A DNA stretch of 64,000 nucleotides, from assembly GCA_027943245.1 (NCBI GenBank), contig JANDJZ010000090.1, forward strand, positions 1 to 64,000, written 5' to 3'. The DNA is from Acanthamoeba sp. SK_2022b (taxonomy: Eukaryota; Discosea; Longamoebia; Acanthamoebidae). Below, piece by piece: positions 14,760 to 26,120 of this stretch (the first letter of the stretch is position 1; every line of letters starts with the position of its first letter). Below the pieces are notes generated by a model. The model saw only the letters and a list, made by a program, of their open reading frames with translations. It had not been told where the DNA came from and did not search any database. Both the position numbers and the translations under genes were made by a program.

Positions 14760-15540
14760 ACCTACCACCCCAGCGTAGACCGCCCATCACAACCATCTAC
14801 CCAACCCTCACCCAGTGTAAATAGGAAGTACAAAGCATCGTTTTAAATAAAAAAAATAAAAAAAAATATATATCTTGTCGACTCTCCGGTTTCTTATCTT
14901 TCTTCTCCGGACCCACAAGCGCGGAGCGGGGAGGAGGGGGCAGCCTTCAAGTAGGCGCGCGGCATGCATGGAGGGGTAGACCGTACTCTTCAGGATCATA
15001 TTCCATAGTATTGAGTCTATAGTCTTGTATCCCTTAAACAAGACGAGCCCACTGGGTATGGATGATGACTCCTGTCCCTCGCTCCTGAGCGCGAAGTGCT
15101 GCGTTGCGCACACAGCGCCTGCGCGTCCCCTCGGGGGCGTGCATGGCCTGGCGTAACGCGTTGATGACCGTTCCTTACACCGTAATGCCAAGGGTTGGGT
15201 GTGGGATGGAGCGTGTGGATGTCCGACCTACCTTTCATTTTAATCAATCTTTTGTCATGCACAATCCCTTCTCATCTTTCCACATCTTTGTTGTTGATTG
15301 ATCATAAAGAGGCGGCAAATAGACCCTCAGCGATCAGATGCCAAGCAAAGGGGGAAAGGGAGGTGTTTTGTGAGGAGGCTTTCTTGTTTCTCTGTTTGGA
15401 GGTCGAGGACAGCAAGCCCTCGCACGCGACCCTAAGACGATACGCGAGCGAGGAGCTGCTTGATGTGGCCCGTCTTTGGTGGGTAAACGCGCGTCACGAG
15501 GGGCTTGGGATCCTACGAGAGCAGGCGGGGCAGGACCACG
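14760..15540. other. Convergent intergenic region, no confident gene
   Basis: Between the 3' ends of the Usp gene and RMI1. Contains poly(A)-type AT stretches (14840-14870). Open frames of up to 146 codons occur (minus 15191-14808, plus 15195-15635) but none shows a domain or a convincing splice pattern. Confidence 0.4.
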
Positions 15541-16398
15541 TCAACAATCCCTGTACCAACCAAACACGAAACACAATCGACGACGCCACAATGGGTGGAT
15601 GGGAGGGGGACATGCCTCGAGCGTCAAGTCCATGAGACCTTCCAGATTGAACAAGGCCACCTCCAGCTGCGCCAAGAAGGTACACCGTCAGAGGGGAGAG
15701 GGGAGGGGAGAGGGGGGGGAGGGTGAAACACGCGAGGCGATGCCGTCGCTGTCGGCCGTACCTGCCGCATGCGTCGCTTGTTTTCGTTGATGCCCTCTGG
15801 ACCGCGCGCGAGGTTGGCCCTGAATTCTGTGCTGGACACCCCTATCATCTCGGTCACCACCTGAAGTGAAGCGGAGGAGGAGAAGAGGAGGCGAGTCAGC
15901 AAGCCTTCGTGGTGTACGGAGACGCGAGGCGGCACACAGGGACGGACCTCATCGGACATGAGGGCCTGCAGCGTGCCGCTTCCGTCCTCCAGCTTGAGCT
16001 CCAGCGAGTACTTGCCTAGAAACAAAGAAAAGCGACGAGCGAGTGAGAGAAAGAGCGAAAGCGAAAGCGAAGAGAGAACGGCCAAGGCGGAGGGGGGGGG
16101 GCAGTGGCACCAGTCTTGTAGTGGAACGAGCCCTTGAGGAGTTCGATGGAGGCTGCTTTCAGCGTCACCTTGCGCCCCGTCGCCATGTGCGGCGCGAGCT
16201 GGTCTATGTACACAAAGGGCTCGGGGCTCTTGGCCTGGTCCGCCAGCTGCTCGTCGAACTCGGGCAGGTCGCCCAGGCTGAAGCCAAAGTCGTCGGGCAC
16301 CCCCGCCAGGCGGTAGTCGTCGGCCGCGGCCTGACCGGCCTCCCTCTTGACCTGCGCGGCGAGCGACCAAGCGATGAGCAACGCTCCCCCCCCCCCAA

Positions 16399-16433
<35 letters not shown>

Positions 16434-18213
16434 AGGCGCGTAGTACGGGGACTGGGATGGGCGAGGGCAGATCCTCGTCGAGCAGGGTGATGACGGTCTC
16501 GACCGCCTGCGGCTCCTCCTTGACCGGGACGGGCCGGTGTCTCCTGAGAGCGAGCGAGGGCCCTCGCCTGCCGGGCGGCGGGTCGCCTTGGCCGCCCCCC
16601 GCCTCCAGCTTGACCCGACTCGCTGGGGCGGCGGCGGGCGGCTTGGCGTCCTCCTGATAAGGGACCGCGTTCGCGTGAGGCCAACCGCGACGACAAGCGA
16701 ATGGGCAACGGGGGGAGGGGAGGGGGAGCCTGGTGAGGGGAGGCGCACGTCGTCTTCGATGCTGTCGTTGGAGTCGTTGACGCCCGGCGGCGTGAGCGGC
16801 GATGGCCGGCCGGCGGTGGGGGATAGAGTGGAGGAGGAGGAGGAACGCGACGACGAGGCGGCGGTCGAGGCAGAAGAGAGGGAAGACGACCGAGAGAAGA
16901 TGGGAATCGAAACTACAGACATAGAGGAAGATGACGATGATGATGATGATGATGAAGCTGCTGGTGGAGTAGAGGAGGCGGGCTTTCGGGAAGCGGAGGG
17001 CATGGACGAGGACGCGTGAGCAGTCGCAAAGCTGGCGGCCGAGGTGGAGAGCGAAGAGGAAGACGGCAGCGTAGAGGAGGAGGAGGAGGAAGTAGTAGAA
17101 GAAGAAACCAGCGAAGAAGCCGAGTACGATGATCGCATCTTGGGCACGGAGGGATCGAGGCTCGTAAACAACGAAGAAGAAGACGACGACGATGATGATG
17201 GTGCTGCTGGTGTCTTGCTCTGATTGAAGAAGGCGGAAGTCGTGGCGGCGCTCGCGTTATTCGCGGCGCCGGGCCCGTGCTCCTCGGCGCGTGGTCGCTT
17301 GGCGCTCGGCTGCCGATCGGCGACGGGCGCCTGTCGATCCGCGTCCGGGAATATAGCGGGGACATCGTCCACGATCCCTTGCCTGGCGCGCGCGCGAGGT
17401 GAGGCCAAGCACTGTGCGGAGGAGACCACGACGACGACTACTACTACTACTACAGCACTTACCCGCGCTTTCTCTTGGCCTCCGTGGCCTTGCGGTGCGC
17501 GTCGACCAGGCTCGCCACGCTGCCGCCCAGCACTTGCACGTTCTGGGGGATGAGCAGGAGCATGCCGCGACGCACGAGCACGTCCCTGACGAGGACCTTG
17601 GTCCCCGGCGGCGTGCGCTCGAGGTCGAGCGCGTTCAGGCGGCGGTACTCGAGGCCAAAGACCCTGCGCACGCCGTCGGTCAGGCTCAGCTTGAACGTGT
17701 GGTAGTTGTTGGAGGCCTGCTGGCGCTGGCTGTTCTGCTGGTGGGGAAGGCCGCCGCGGCCTCGGCCTCTGCCTCCCCCGGGAGCGCCCTCTGTCTCGTG
17801 CCTCTGCTTCTTCTCGAGGGCCTTCTCTTCGTCCTCGTCCTGGTCGCCAACGCGCCCCACGTGCTCAATGGGCGCTTCAATATTAACCATCTCATCGATT
17901 TGTAGCAGGTGGCTGCCCTATATGCGTAGCGCGGATTAATGGACGCGTAAATGGAACAAAAGAGAGAACGTGCAGGAGGCCGTACAGTGAGATGTCCTTT
18001 GTGCATCTTCTCGATGTCAGGCAGAGTGCCTTCTGAGGCGATTAGATTGAGATCCGCGGCGAGGAAGTGCTTAAAAACAGCATCGGCAAGTTGCCGTGGA
18101 TTGCCATCACTTCCGATTCCCTCCATTTGAATGTGCTCCAGGCAGAGCTGCAACCAGTCGTCTTTCACATTTACGTGTCGTGTGCGTAGCTCGGCCGCCA
18201 CTCGTTGCAACAT
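15541..18213 (-). CDS. rmi1: RecQ-mediated genome instability protein 1 (RMI1)
   Basis: Scaffold of the RecQ helicase-topoisomerase III complex that dissolves Holliday junctions. ATG at 18213: the N-terminal helical part (VKDDWLQLCLEHI, then HFLAADLN) is followed by the DUF1767/OB region LSLTDGVRRVFGLEY, LDLERTPPGTKVLV and MLLLIPQNVQVLGG, the diagnostic RMI1 motif. A long Ser/Pro-rich linker (about 17400-16750) leads to a C-terminal OB-like domain (PFVYIDQLA, VTLKAASIELL, YSLELKLEDGSGTL). The last exon starts just after the cag at about 15667 and ends at the TGA at 15541-15543 (LEVALFNLEGLMDL). Two OB folds with a disordered linker match animal RMI1 architecture. Confidence 0.85.
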
Positions 18214-18338
18214 CAGTCCGCCACCGCTACTCGCTCACCGATTTGCTTCGTCTTGGTCTTTACCTTTCGCGCCAAAAATGAAATTCGTGGTAAAAAATTC
18301 TGTATTTTCCGAGAATTAAAAATTGAGACAAGGAGACG

Positions 18339-19713
18339 CTACGCTCGTGGGCCGTCGGTGGCGAACGAGATGTGGTACTCCCTGTGCGTGCCGTTCCTCT
18401 CGAAGGACAGCAGGTGCTCGAAAGAGATCGGGCGCATGTTGAACTTGGGCTGAAAATGGATCGTCCCCTTCAGCTGGAACACGCCCCAGCCGATCTGCAC
18501 GCGGGGCCAAGGTGAGCAGAGCGAACAAGTAGGGCAAGTACAACGAGGTGGGCGAGGCGTACGCGAGAGAACTCGAACGGCTGCTCGGTGAGGACGAGCC
18601 TGTTGGGGTTGAACGTGGGGTGCAGGAAGACCTCCACTTTCTGCGTTGGAGGAGGGGGGGGGGTAAAGACCGCGTCACGGAGATGCGTGAAAGAACGTGA
18701 GGGAGAGGTGAGGCGCACCTGAATGTAGAAGGACGTGGGCACAGCGGGAGCAGCCGTGCCCAACCTCTCGTCCATGTTCAAAACTGTACAGAAGAACTTC
18801 CACTTGTGGCTGTTCTGCGTAGACGTCTGCTTGAGCAGAGAGTACAAGTACAAGAAGGGTCAGAGGAGGAGGTAGAAGAAGAGGAGGACATGGACTTCGA
18901 GAAGGGGAAAAGATGGCTTGTTTTCGGGGCTCTGTCCGTACCGGCACGATCTCGTGTGTGTTGCCGATGATGATCTTCTTCTTGCCCTGTCGTACAAGCT
19001 GGGCCTGCTTCTCCATCTCCTGGGCTCGCTTTTTGTACACGTCGCCAAAGCTTTGCTCGATGACGGCAGCCTGAGGCCCAACCGTTGGTGTCAGGGAATG
19101 GAGGAGGGACACACACGATGTGCTACGCGCGCACGCCCACATCGAGGGGGGACGATGTTGTAGGAAGGCAAGGCAAAGGAGCCCGTACCAGGAGAACGTT
19201 GACTTTGAACTGCGCATGCGAAAGGATGCAGGCCTCGCGACACATGGGGCACTTGGGCTTGTACGCCAGCGCCATCACCAGGCAAACCTCGCAGAAGGTG
19301 TGCCCACACCTGGACCCACACATACGCAAGATGATGAGCATCAGGCCTCCTCTACGTGGCCGTGGTTGGGAGCGAGAAAACAAAATAAAGGAGGCGGTGA
19401 ATGGGGGAGGTAATGCGTACGGGGTGGTGACAGGCTTGTAGATGAGTTCTGTACAAACGGGACACATAAAATCCACCCCATCGAGTTTCACCATCGTCGA
19501 GTCGGCGCTGTCCAAGGACATAGGGGTGGACGAAGAAGACGAAGAAGAGACCTGGCGCGGGGAAGAACCCGTGCAGTGCTTCTCAGCAAGCGCGATTAAT
19601 TGGTCGCGCTGGTCGACCGCTTCGGTGGGAATGGTCACGCCGTGCGACTCGATCAATTGCTTGAGTTCAACGTTGGTTAAGGCAAGGAGAGGTGACTCAT
19701 CATCATTCATCAT
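18339..19713 (-). CDS. RING finger + YEATS domain protein
   Basis: ATG at 19713 (MMNDDESPLLALTN). Residues about 8-40 (LKQLIESHGV, QRDQLIALAEKH) resemble a SAP-type helix-loop-helix. After a Ser run comes a C3HC4 RING split by an intron: CPVCTELI, CGHTFCEVC, CPMC (about 19475-19240), expected to give ubiquitin E3 activity. A Lys/Glu helical linker (KKRAQEMEKQAQLVRQGKK) follows. The C-terminal exons encode a YEATS-like acyl-lysine reader fold: WKFFCTVLN, FYIQKVEVFLHPTFNP, PFEFSRIGWGVFQLK, ISFATD, ending at 18339. The YEATS core lacks nothing obvious. Combination on one chain suggests an acyl-histone-directed E3 ligase (inference). Confidence 0.75.
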
Positions 19714-20013
19714 TTTCCCGTGTTCAAAAAAGCCTGGAAAGCACTCTCGAGCTGTGTGAATCAGGAGAAGAAGATGCAGAAGCTGGTGGCGAGGTCCCTT
19801 CCGTTGGCGAACTTTCCCCAAGAAATTTGTGCTCCCTTTGCGATCCGCCTGAGAAAATACCCGCAGAAACAAAAGAAAATAATAAAAACTTATTCCTATT
19901 TTTGTGGTAGCAACTCACAAACGACATGAACAAACAGGTTTTTTCAACTTCTAACGTTTAAAACACGTTTTTTCGGGTTTAGGCTGTTTGAAACGAGGTC
20001 GGTCACCTACAAC

Positions 20014-20994
20014 ATGTTTCAAACTTTTGGGTTTGTTGATTCACACCAGCTGATGCAGAAGTGCAAGCTCATCTTCATCTTTTTCGTTTGTGCATTTCTT
20101 CTTGTGGGTGTTTCTGGTGGTTGGATTCACACCAAGGCAAACAAGAAAGGTGGGTGCTATCACCCTGGTTTGGCAGACCAGGGTGTCTGGGAGGAAGTCC
20201 AGAGGCGCTTTGCGCATGGTGAGTGACAGGCAACCACCACCCTTGCTCTCCATGTCTGGCCAAGTACTGTCTCCTGCATTGTCCACTGTCTCCATCAAGG
20301 ACAGCTTGTGCCTTGGCTGTGTGGGAATGCCACACTGTCAATCCAACAGAAGAAGAAGATGAAACTCCTCCTCCTCTTCCTCCTCTGGTCTGAGAACAAG
20401 GAAAGAGCACTCTCCAGCTATGTTGCTGAGTGCTGCCAAGCTGTTGGCACAGGATTGCATGGCCACATCAGCCACATGCTCTGTTACAACCTCAATCTCT
20501 GCATTCAAAAATCCATCTATGAGCATCCCAACAAATGGTGAGTGGAGGGCAGTCGTGACTACTACCTGCGCTACCTGTGCTGGGCCTCTTCACTTCTGAC
20601 TGAAGACTGCTACTGCCGCAAGTTCTTTGATGAGGTGTGTGTTGATTGCACAGCTCTTGGCTGATGAGAGACACCCTTCATCTTCTATGACATCATCACC
20701 AGATCTTCAAATTGGGAGCACTATGCATGATTCTTCACCAATACAGCTGTCTTTGTTCTTCAACCTGGTGACTTCTTCATTGTTGACAATGTGTGTTTCC
20801 ATGTGGAGGGCTGGAGCTCTGCATTCGTCCTTGCCTTCCTTGAGCATTTAGGTGTGCATTATTATTCACTCCCCCCCTACTCCCCAGAACTCAATCCTGC
20901 AGAGCTTGTATTCTCATTTCTCAAGCGCTGCCTTGAGTACAAGCACAACTTTGAAGATGACATCCCTGTCGCCATCAAAGACTGCTTGTCTTGA
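20014..20994 (+). pseudogene. Degenerate DDE transposase (Tc1/mariner type)
   Basis: The best-preserved piece (20776-20994) contains FFIVDNVCFH, with the second catalytic Asp, and YSPELNPAE, with the last catalytic Glu in its mariner/Tc1/IS630 context, ending ...KDCLS at 20992-20994. Upstream blocks (20014-20226, 20308-20541 and others in shifted frames, such as DYYLRYLCWASSLL) look like earlier parts, but they are interrupted by stops at 20224, 20539 and 20662 and by frame changes, so no intact protein is possible without undetected introns. Boundaries are approximate. Confidence 0.6.
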
Positions 20995-21104
20995 GTGCAC
21001 CCACAGCACATCTTTAAATTTTATAGATATTGTGGCTTTAAATAAATGTTTATTCATCAATGCTGTCCAGCAATGCACCTTCTTGTGAGTTTGGGAGGGA
21101 GACA

Positions 21105-21528
21105 TCAACAGAAGAGGGGAGGGAGGGTATGGCAATTCCACTTCCACTGGTGGCATTGGCCACAGCACACAATTGACTGTGTGGTGCTTGATGGTGGAGG
21201 GGGTGCTGATGGGGTCAAATTGGCTGAGGTTGATTGTGCAGGGGTGGAACCAGCAGGAGGTGTTTGGGGACCTGTTGCCTCATTCACATGGCTAATGGCA
21301 AGGAGCAGCTGGTGGGAGCTGAGATTTAAGCCAATCTCCAGGGCATCACTAGAAATAAAATCAAGTCATCAGTAACTTTGTTCTGAACAGCAATTAAGAT
21401 GCCCCATACCTCTCTGTGATTGTGTAGATGGAGTGAAGGTCAATAAATCCAGCATTGGCCAGGCTTGCGCTGAGATTGGCCAAGTTGTTGGCCTGCAGCC
21501 AGCTCATCGCCTCCTCTGTCATCGCCAT
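21105..21528 (-). CDS. SAM-like domain protein inside the transposon
   Basis: Two exons, 21528-21410 and 21348-21105 (gtatgg...ttctag intron), sum to 363 nt and encode 120 aa in frame. Residues about 7-62 (MSWLQANNLANLSASLANAG, FIDLHSIYTITE, SDALEIGLNLSSHQLLLAIS) have the five-helix pattern of a SAM domain. The tail is Pro/Ser/Thr-rich and ends with Cys and His residues (CCGQCHQW). Intron phase and splice signals are good, so it looks intact although the transposase opposite is broken. It could be an accessory protein of the element or a captured host exon pair. Confidence 0.5.
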
Positions 21529-21762
21529 TGTTTTCAAAAGGAACAAAACTGAAAAAGAGGTTTGGCGTTAGAAAACAGATAAACCTGTTTGTGCGCTCAC
21601 CAAACAACTGTTTTGCCAAACCTATGCGCAGTTGCCGCTACCACAAAAATAGGAATAATAAAAAAGGCAACCTTGGGGCAGAGTCGATCTTGGTCTTCTC
21701 AAGCACGTGCATCTCATTTATTACAGCCAAAGGCGAGGCATCACTTCAATAAATAATCGAGT

Positions 21763-22458
21763 TCACTGAATGTACTTGGAGAGGAACTTCTTGTGGAAGT
21801 CGTTCCTGATGGTATCGTTGATGAAGCGCTTCTTCTTCTTAGGCTCGTCCTTGGCCTGGTTCTTGAAGACCACGTCCTCGTACCACCGTTTCTTGACGTT
21901 GAAATCGCCCTCGCCCTTGGCAAGCAGAGGATTGCCGAATTTGACTTCCTCGTCCTTCCTCTCTGCCTCCATGCGCTCTCGCTCCTCCTCCTGCCTCCTT
22001 CTTTCTTCCTCCCGCTCCTTCTTGATCTTCTCCAGCTCTCGCATGAGCTCGGCAGTGTCATCTTCTTCGCTGTCATCGTCGGAATCATCGGAATCGTCCT
22101 CGTCTTCTGAGGAATCAGAGTCATCGGCGTCGATATTCTTCGTCTTCTCTTCTTCGTCTTCCTTCTTCGTTTTGTATTCTATCATCTGGGGTGGTCGCAG
22201 AACCGCAGCTTCATCCTCTTCTTCCCGCTTCCCTCCTTTTGATTCAAAATGTCGCCTCTCCCTTGCTTCCAAGTCTGCCTTTAGATCCTTAGCGCGCAAC
22301 TCAGAAGGGGCGCCCTGGCCAGGCCTTCGCAGCTTCAATTCCTTGTGTCCCGGCTGATCCTTAGCCGAGGTCTGCGCGGTGGGCGCATAAAGGCGGTTGC
22401 CGCCCTGATGGGTGTTGCCCTTTGCAGGATTGAAGGTGGGTCGCGCAGCAGAGGTCAT
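21763..22458 (-). CDS. cwc15: CWC15 spliceosome-associated protein
   Basis: Component of the NineTeen/Prp19-associated complex of the active spliceosome. Single-exon gene encoding 231 aa from ATG at 22458: N-terminal MTSAARPTFNPAKG is the family signature, followed by KDLKADLEARERRH, a long acidic Asp/Ser/Glu stretch (about 115-140), a charged helix ELMRELEKIKKEREEER, and the conserved C-terminus GNPLLAKGEGDFNVKKRWYE, then KKRFINDTIRNDFHKKFL. Full length. It shares a 153-bp divergent promoter with the zinc-knuckle gene. Intronless, unlike its neighbours. Confidence 0.93.
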   Translation of the reverse strand: MTSAARPTFNPAKGNTHQGGNRLYAPTAQTSAKDQPGHKELKLRRPGQGAPSELRAKDLKADLEARERRHFESKGGKREEEDEAAVLRPPQMIEYKTKKEDEEEKTKNIDADDSDSSEDEDDSDDSDDDSEEDDTAELMRELEKIKKEREEERRRQEEERERMEAERKDEEVKFGNPLLAKGEGDFNVKKRWYEDVVFKNQAKDEPKKKKRFINDTIRNDFHKKFLSKYIQ

Positions 22459-22611
22459 CTTGCACCTTGAGCCGAAATGCAGATGATGATTCGATCTTTC
22501 CCAAGCCGAGAAAAGGCGGCGGGGCGCCCACAAAAATCGTGGTTTTTACTTGGGATAAAGAAAAGACAAAGAAAACAACGATCCAGGATCTCATCAAAGA
22601 GCAGGCCGGTC
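22459..22611. promoter_or_regulatory. Shared divergent promoter of CWC15 and zinc-knuckle gene
   Basis: 153 bp between divergent ATGs of two RNA-processing proteins, suggesting co-regulation. No sharp TATA motif recognised. Confidence 0.4.
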
Positions 22612-24286
22612 ATGGAAGATCAGGGCGAAAGAGCGGGCGATCGCTCGCCAACGGATGACGAGAGGGACTTCAGGCGATCAGCGCACTACGCGGAACCGGC
22701 GTCAGTCCCTCTTTCCAGCTACTCCCCCCAGAGAAGGTGCGCCTCATCGCGATGAAAGCGGAGCGCAGCGAGGCGATGCACTTTGCCTCCGGCCGAATAC
22801 CTTCTCCTTTATTCGATTCATCATTTGACGTAAATGGGCTGCTTGTAGAGAGACAAGCAGCGATTATGAGCGAGAGAGGGAGAGGAGTGGTGCAGATGAG
22901 GCAAGAGGAGGCGCGGAGTCGCCTTCCTCAGGAGCAAGTAGGGAGAGGAGAGGGGGCAGCCGTGAGAGGGATCGGAGCCACTATTCGCCTGCTCGCGATC
23001 GCGATGATGATAGGGACAGGAAGAGGAAGTATCCGGATAGAGAGGATGATCACAGGGATCACTATCATAGGGATGATAGAGATGATGAAGCGAAGAGAAG
23101 GAAGAACTTGTGCTTCAAGTGTGGAGGTGAGGTTTCGCCGCGGTGCGAATCGAATGGCCTCTGCATCTTGGCTCACCACATCATCATCATCTCTCTACCT
23201 TGCAGGGTACGGTCATATTGCGGTCATGTGTCCCTCGAGGCAAGGCGCGGCCAACAGCGACGAGCCTCCGTGCTATAAGTGCAGCGGCAAGGGACACCGA
23301 GCTTCCATGTGCCCCAACCTCTACCTCAGTCGCGATATCTGTTACCGCTGCGGTATGCCGGGCCACCTCGCCAGGTTTAACCCCCCCCCCCCCATTGCGC
23401 TGTCTCTTCATGGACTACGCGCTCTCTCTCCCTCCCTCCCCCCCCTCTACTCGCGCCAGTTTGGCGTTGCCACAAGGCCAAGGTCGACGAGGCTGACGTT
23501 GTGGTCCCGCTCGCCGTCCATCATCAGGAACTGCGGAGGCGGCTACGGCGGCGGCGGCTACGGAGGCGGCGGCGGCTATGGAGGAGGCGGCTACGGCATG
23601 GATAGGGACGGCTACGGAATGGGAGGTGAGTAGAAATGTCACGAACGCGTCGTCGTGCCTTGTCTGACCGGCGCCTCTCTCTCTCTCTCTCTCTCTCTTC
23701 GTGCTCTTCGTGTCCATTGGTTGATCGGCCTGCAGGCTACGGCGGTCCGATGGGCTATCCTCCCGACATGATGCACGGCGGCGGCTACCACCACGGCATG
23801 AGGGAGAGCGACATGCACAGAATGATGGACATGGGTCGCGGCATGGGCGGGCACGGCGGACCACCTGGCGGCATGGGCGGCTACGATCCCTACGCTCCGG
23901 GCTTTGGAGGGGGCCGGCCGGCGGGCTGCTACAAGTGCGTCGCTGCCCTCTTCCTTCAACGATCCCATCACGCTCATTCTTCTTCGTCTTCTTCTTCTTC
24001 TTGTCGTGGTCTTCAGGTGCGGCGTGCCTGGCCACTTTGCTCGCGAGTGTCCCAAGGGCGACGTGAAGACGTGCTACAAATGTGGACTCGACGTACCGAC
24101 GCCCCCCCCCCCCTCTTGCGCTGCGGTCTGTCGCGCGCACGCCCGTGTTCTCACCCCCCTCTTGCTTTCTTCCACAACGACCAGGGCCACATCGCCAAGG
24201 ACTGCGACACTTGCTACGCGTGCAAGAAGTCCGGTCATCAGGCGCGGGACTGCCCAGAGCGTCCTCCCCTGTCTCGGCCGTACTAG
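22612..24286 (+). CDS. RD/SR-rich and Gly-rich CCHC zinc-knuckle RNA-binding protein
   Basis: Exon 1 22612-22736 (MEDQGERAGDRSP) joins exon 2 from 22861 to give SPQRSDYERERERSG, then an Arg/Asp/Ser-rich block (RDRDDDRDRKRKYPDRE). CCHC knuckles follow: CFKCGGYGHIAVMC, CYKCSGKGHRASMC, CYRCGMPGHLAR..., a glycine-rich stretch (GGYGGGGYGGG, about 23530-23600) and a Met/His/Gly-rich stretch, then CGVPGHFAREC, CYKCGL-GHIAKDC and CYACKKSGHQARDC before SRPY stop at 24284-24286. Five or six knuckles plus RS/RD repeats indicate an RNA-binding role such as splicing or translation control. The intron removing about 23375-23480 has an uncertain acceptor, so the third knuckle's last Cys is not located. Confidence 0.75.
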
Positions 24287-24555
24287 ATGGTGGCGGCCCT
24301 GGTGTACATCTCCTACGCGCCAATAAAATAGCCTACCCACTGTTTATCGCCCTTGCGGTCGTGTTCACCTCTTATGCCCACCCCTCGTCCACTAGAAAGT
24401 TTAACGGTTGAAAGAATGGATTTTTTTTAATTTAGATTATTGTTTTTATCGCTTCTTCATCTCCCCTTTCGAGTGGCGATGAACATGACGAATGAGAAAG
24501 ACCAGTGTTGTAGGCGAAAGGACGTATATCAAATAGTCATGCACATGCACACCAC

Positions 24556-25110
24556 TTAGGCAACGAGGGCCGAGGCCGTGGAAGACTCGTACTTCCAGTT
24601 GGGGGGCAGCTGCTTCGTGCGGCGGTAGTAGCGGGACAGACGGTGGATACGGGACTCGATGAGAATGAGCCTGAACTTGGCGTCCTTGTCCTTCCTGAAC
24701 TTCTCGAGGTGCTTCCTCACGGCCACGGCCTTCTTGACCAGGTGGTAAAGATCCTCGGGGAGCTCGGGGGCAAGACCTGAAGAACGGACAGAAAGAGTTC
24801 AGCGCGGAGAACAACAAACCACTGAGCAAAGAGCGCCAGTTGAATCGACGAGTGGATGAGGGACAAGTGAATTACCGTTGGCCTTGAGGATGCGGAGCAC
24901 CTTGCTGCCGGTGACGAACTTGACCTTACCGACACCGTGCGAGTCACGGAGGATGACGCCGATCTGCGAGGGGGTGAGACCCTTCTTGGCGAGCTTGCAG
25001 ATCAGATCGGTCACCTCGGGGGTGGTGGTCTTCAGCCACGAGGGGGCAGTGCGCTTGAAGGGCTGGGCAGAGCCCGAGATACCCTTACCAGGTCCATGCA
25101 TACGACCCAT
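24556..25110 (-). CDS. rps13: 40S ribosomal protein S13 (uS15)
   Basis: Small-subunit ribosomal protein. Exons 25110-24876 and 24776-24556 sum to 456 nt, 151 aa, exactly the usual eukaryotic length. N-terminus [12 protein letters not shown], then [13 protein letters not shown], and the conserved C-terminal [20 protein letters not shown]. One intron (gtaattc...ttcttcag) inside the NG|LAPELP junction. No anomalies. Confidence 0.97.
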
Positions 25111-25443
25111 GTTCGATGATGTGTTGTGAACGGACGGGGGGGAAGAGGGAGATCAAGAAGGCCACCGAGGGACGGCTTCGCGATGCAGGGGAAGGAGAAA
25201 GAAAGAAAGGACTAAAATATTGCGGACACTGTCATAAAAGAAAACCACCTCTCTTCCCGGTTATTTCTTGGATTGCAGCTCTTCTTAAAATAATAATAAA
25301 AAACAAAAAAGACACCCAGGGAGGGCCACCAAGGGACAGTTGGGTTGAACGAATTGGCTTGTGTCTTTAGATTGGTTACAAGTTGCCACACCAACTCTCC
25401 ACCCCACTCCTCGACAATCGGTCCGGCCTCGTCGTTGCATCTC

Positions 25444-26036
25444 TCACGCGCTCTTGTTCTTCCGGTTCTTTGGTACAATCATCGACACTTGGTTCCTGTG
25501 CTCGATCTGGATCAGCGCCGGACCCTGCGTTCACGCGCGCCCCGTTTGCCAACGACGTCGGGAGGTCAGCGCAAGCGGGGAGCACCCCGTTTGGGGGGGG
25601 GGGAGAGAAACGCGGCGCACCTGAAGCCAGGGCTCGCCATCGAGCTGCATGGGGAGGACGTCGCGCGTCTGCAGCTTGATGCGACGACCCTGCCCCAGCT
25701 GATATGCCTTGGACACGCCGGCCTTGATTTGCACCAAGTGGATGGAGCCCTTGTGCGCGATCACCTGGAGGCAACGAACGCGCGCGCGCACGCGTGAGAT
25801 AAACGCCGTTCCCCCCCCCCCCTCTCCCCTCTTGAGCTGGCGTGCGGTGCGGGGAGGAGAGAGAGAGAGAGAGAGCGCATGCGCACCTCGACCACCTTGT
25901 CGTCCACCTTCTGCGGCTTGTAGTCGCCCGTGGGCTTGGCCCACAGGTCCGTGCCGTCAGCGTAGGCCGGGATGTTTCCGAAAATGAGCGACTCGATGCC
26001 CTGCGACGAGTCGACAGCGGCAGCGTGTGAGCGAGG

Positions 26037-26120
<84 letters not shown>

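Larger units (their letters stand above)
19893..21655. mobile_element. Tc1/mariner-superfamily DNA transposon, decayed
   Basis: The sequences 19891-19910 and 21638-21657 are perfect 20-bp inverted repeats. Because both ends start with TA, the simplest reading is a TA target duplication around an element with TIRs beginning TTCCTATTTTTGTGGTAG. Within it the plus strand carries remnants of a DDE transposase and the minus strand a short spliced ORF. Internal sequence is less GC-rich than the flanks and lacks their typical introns. Its copy number is unknown. Confidence 0.75.
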
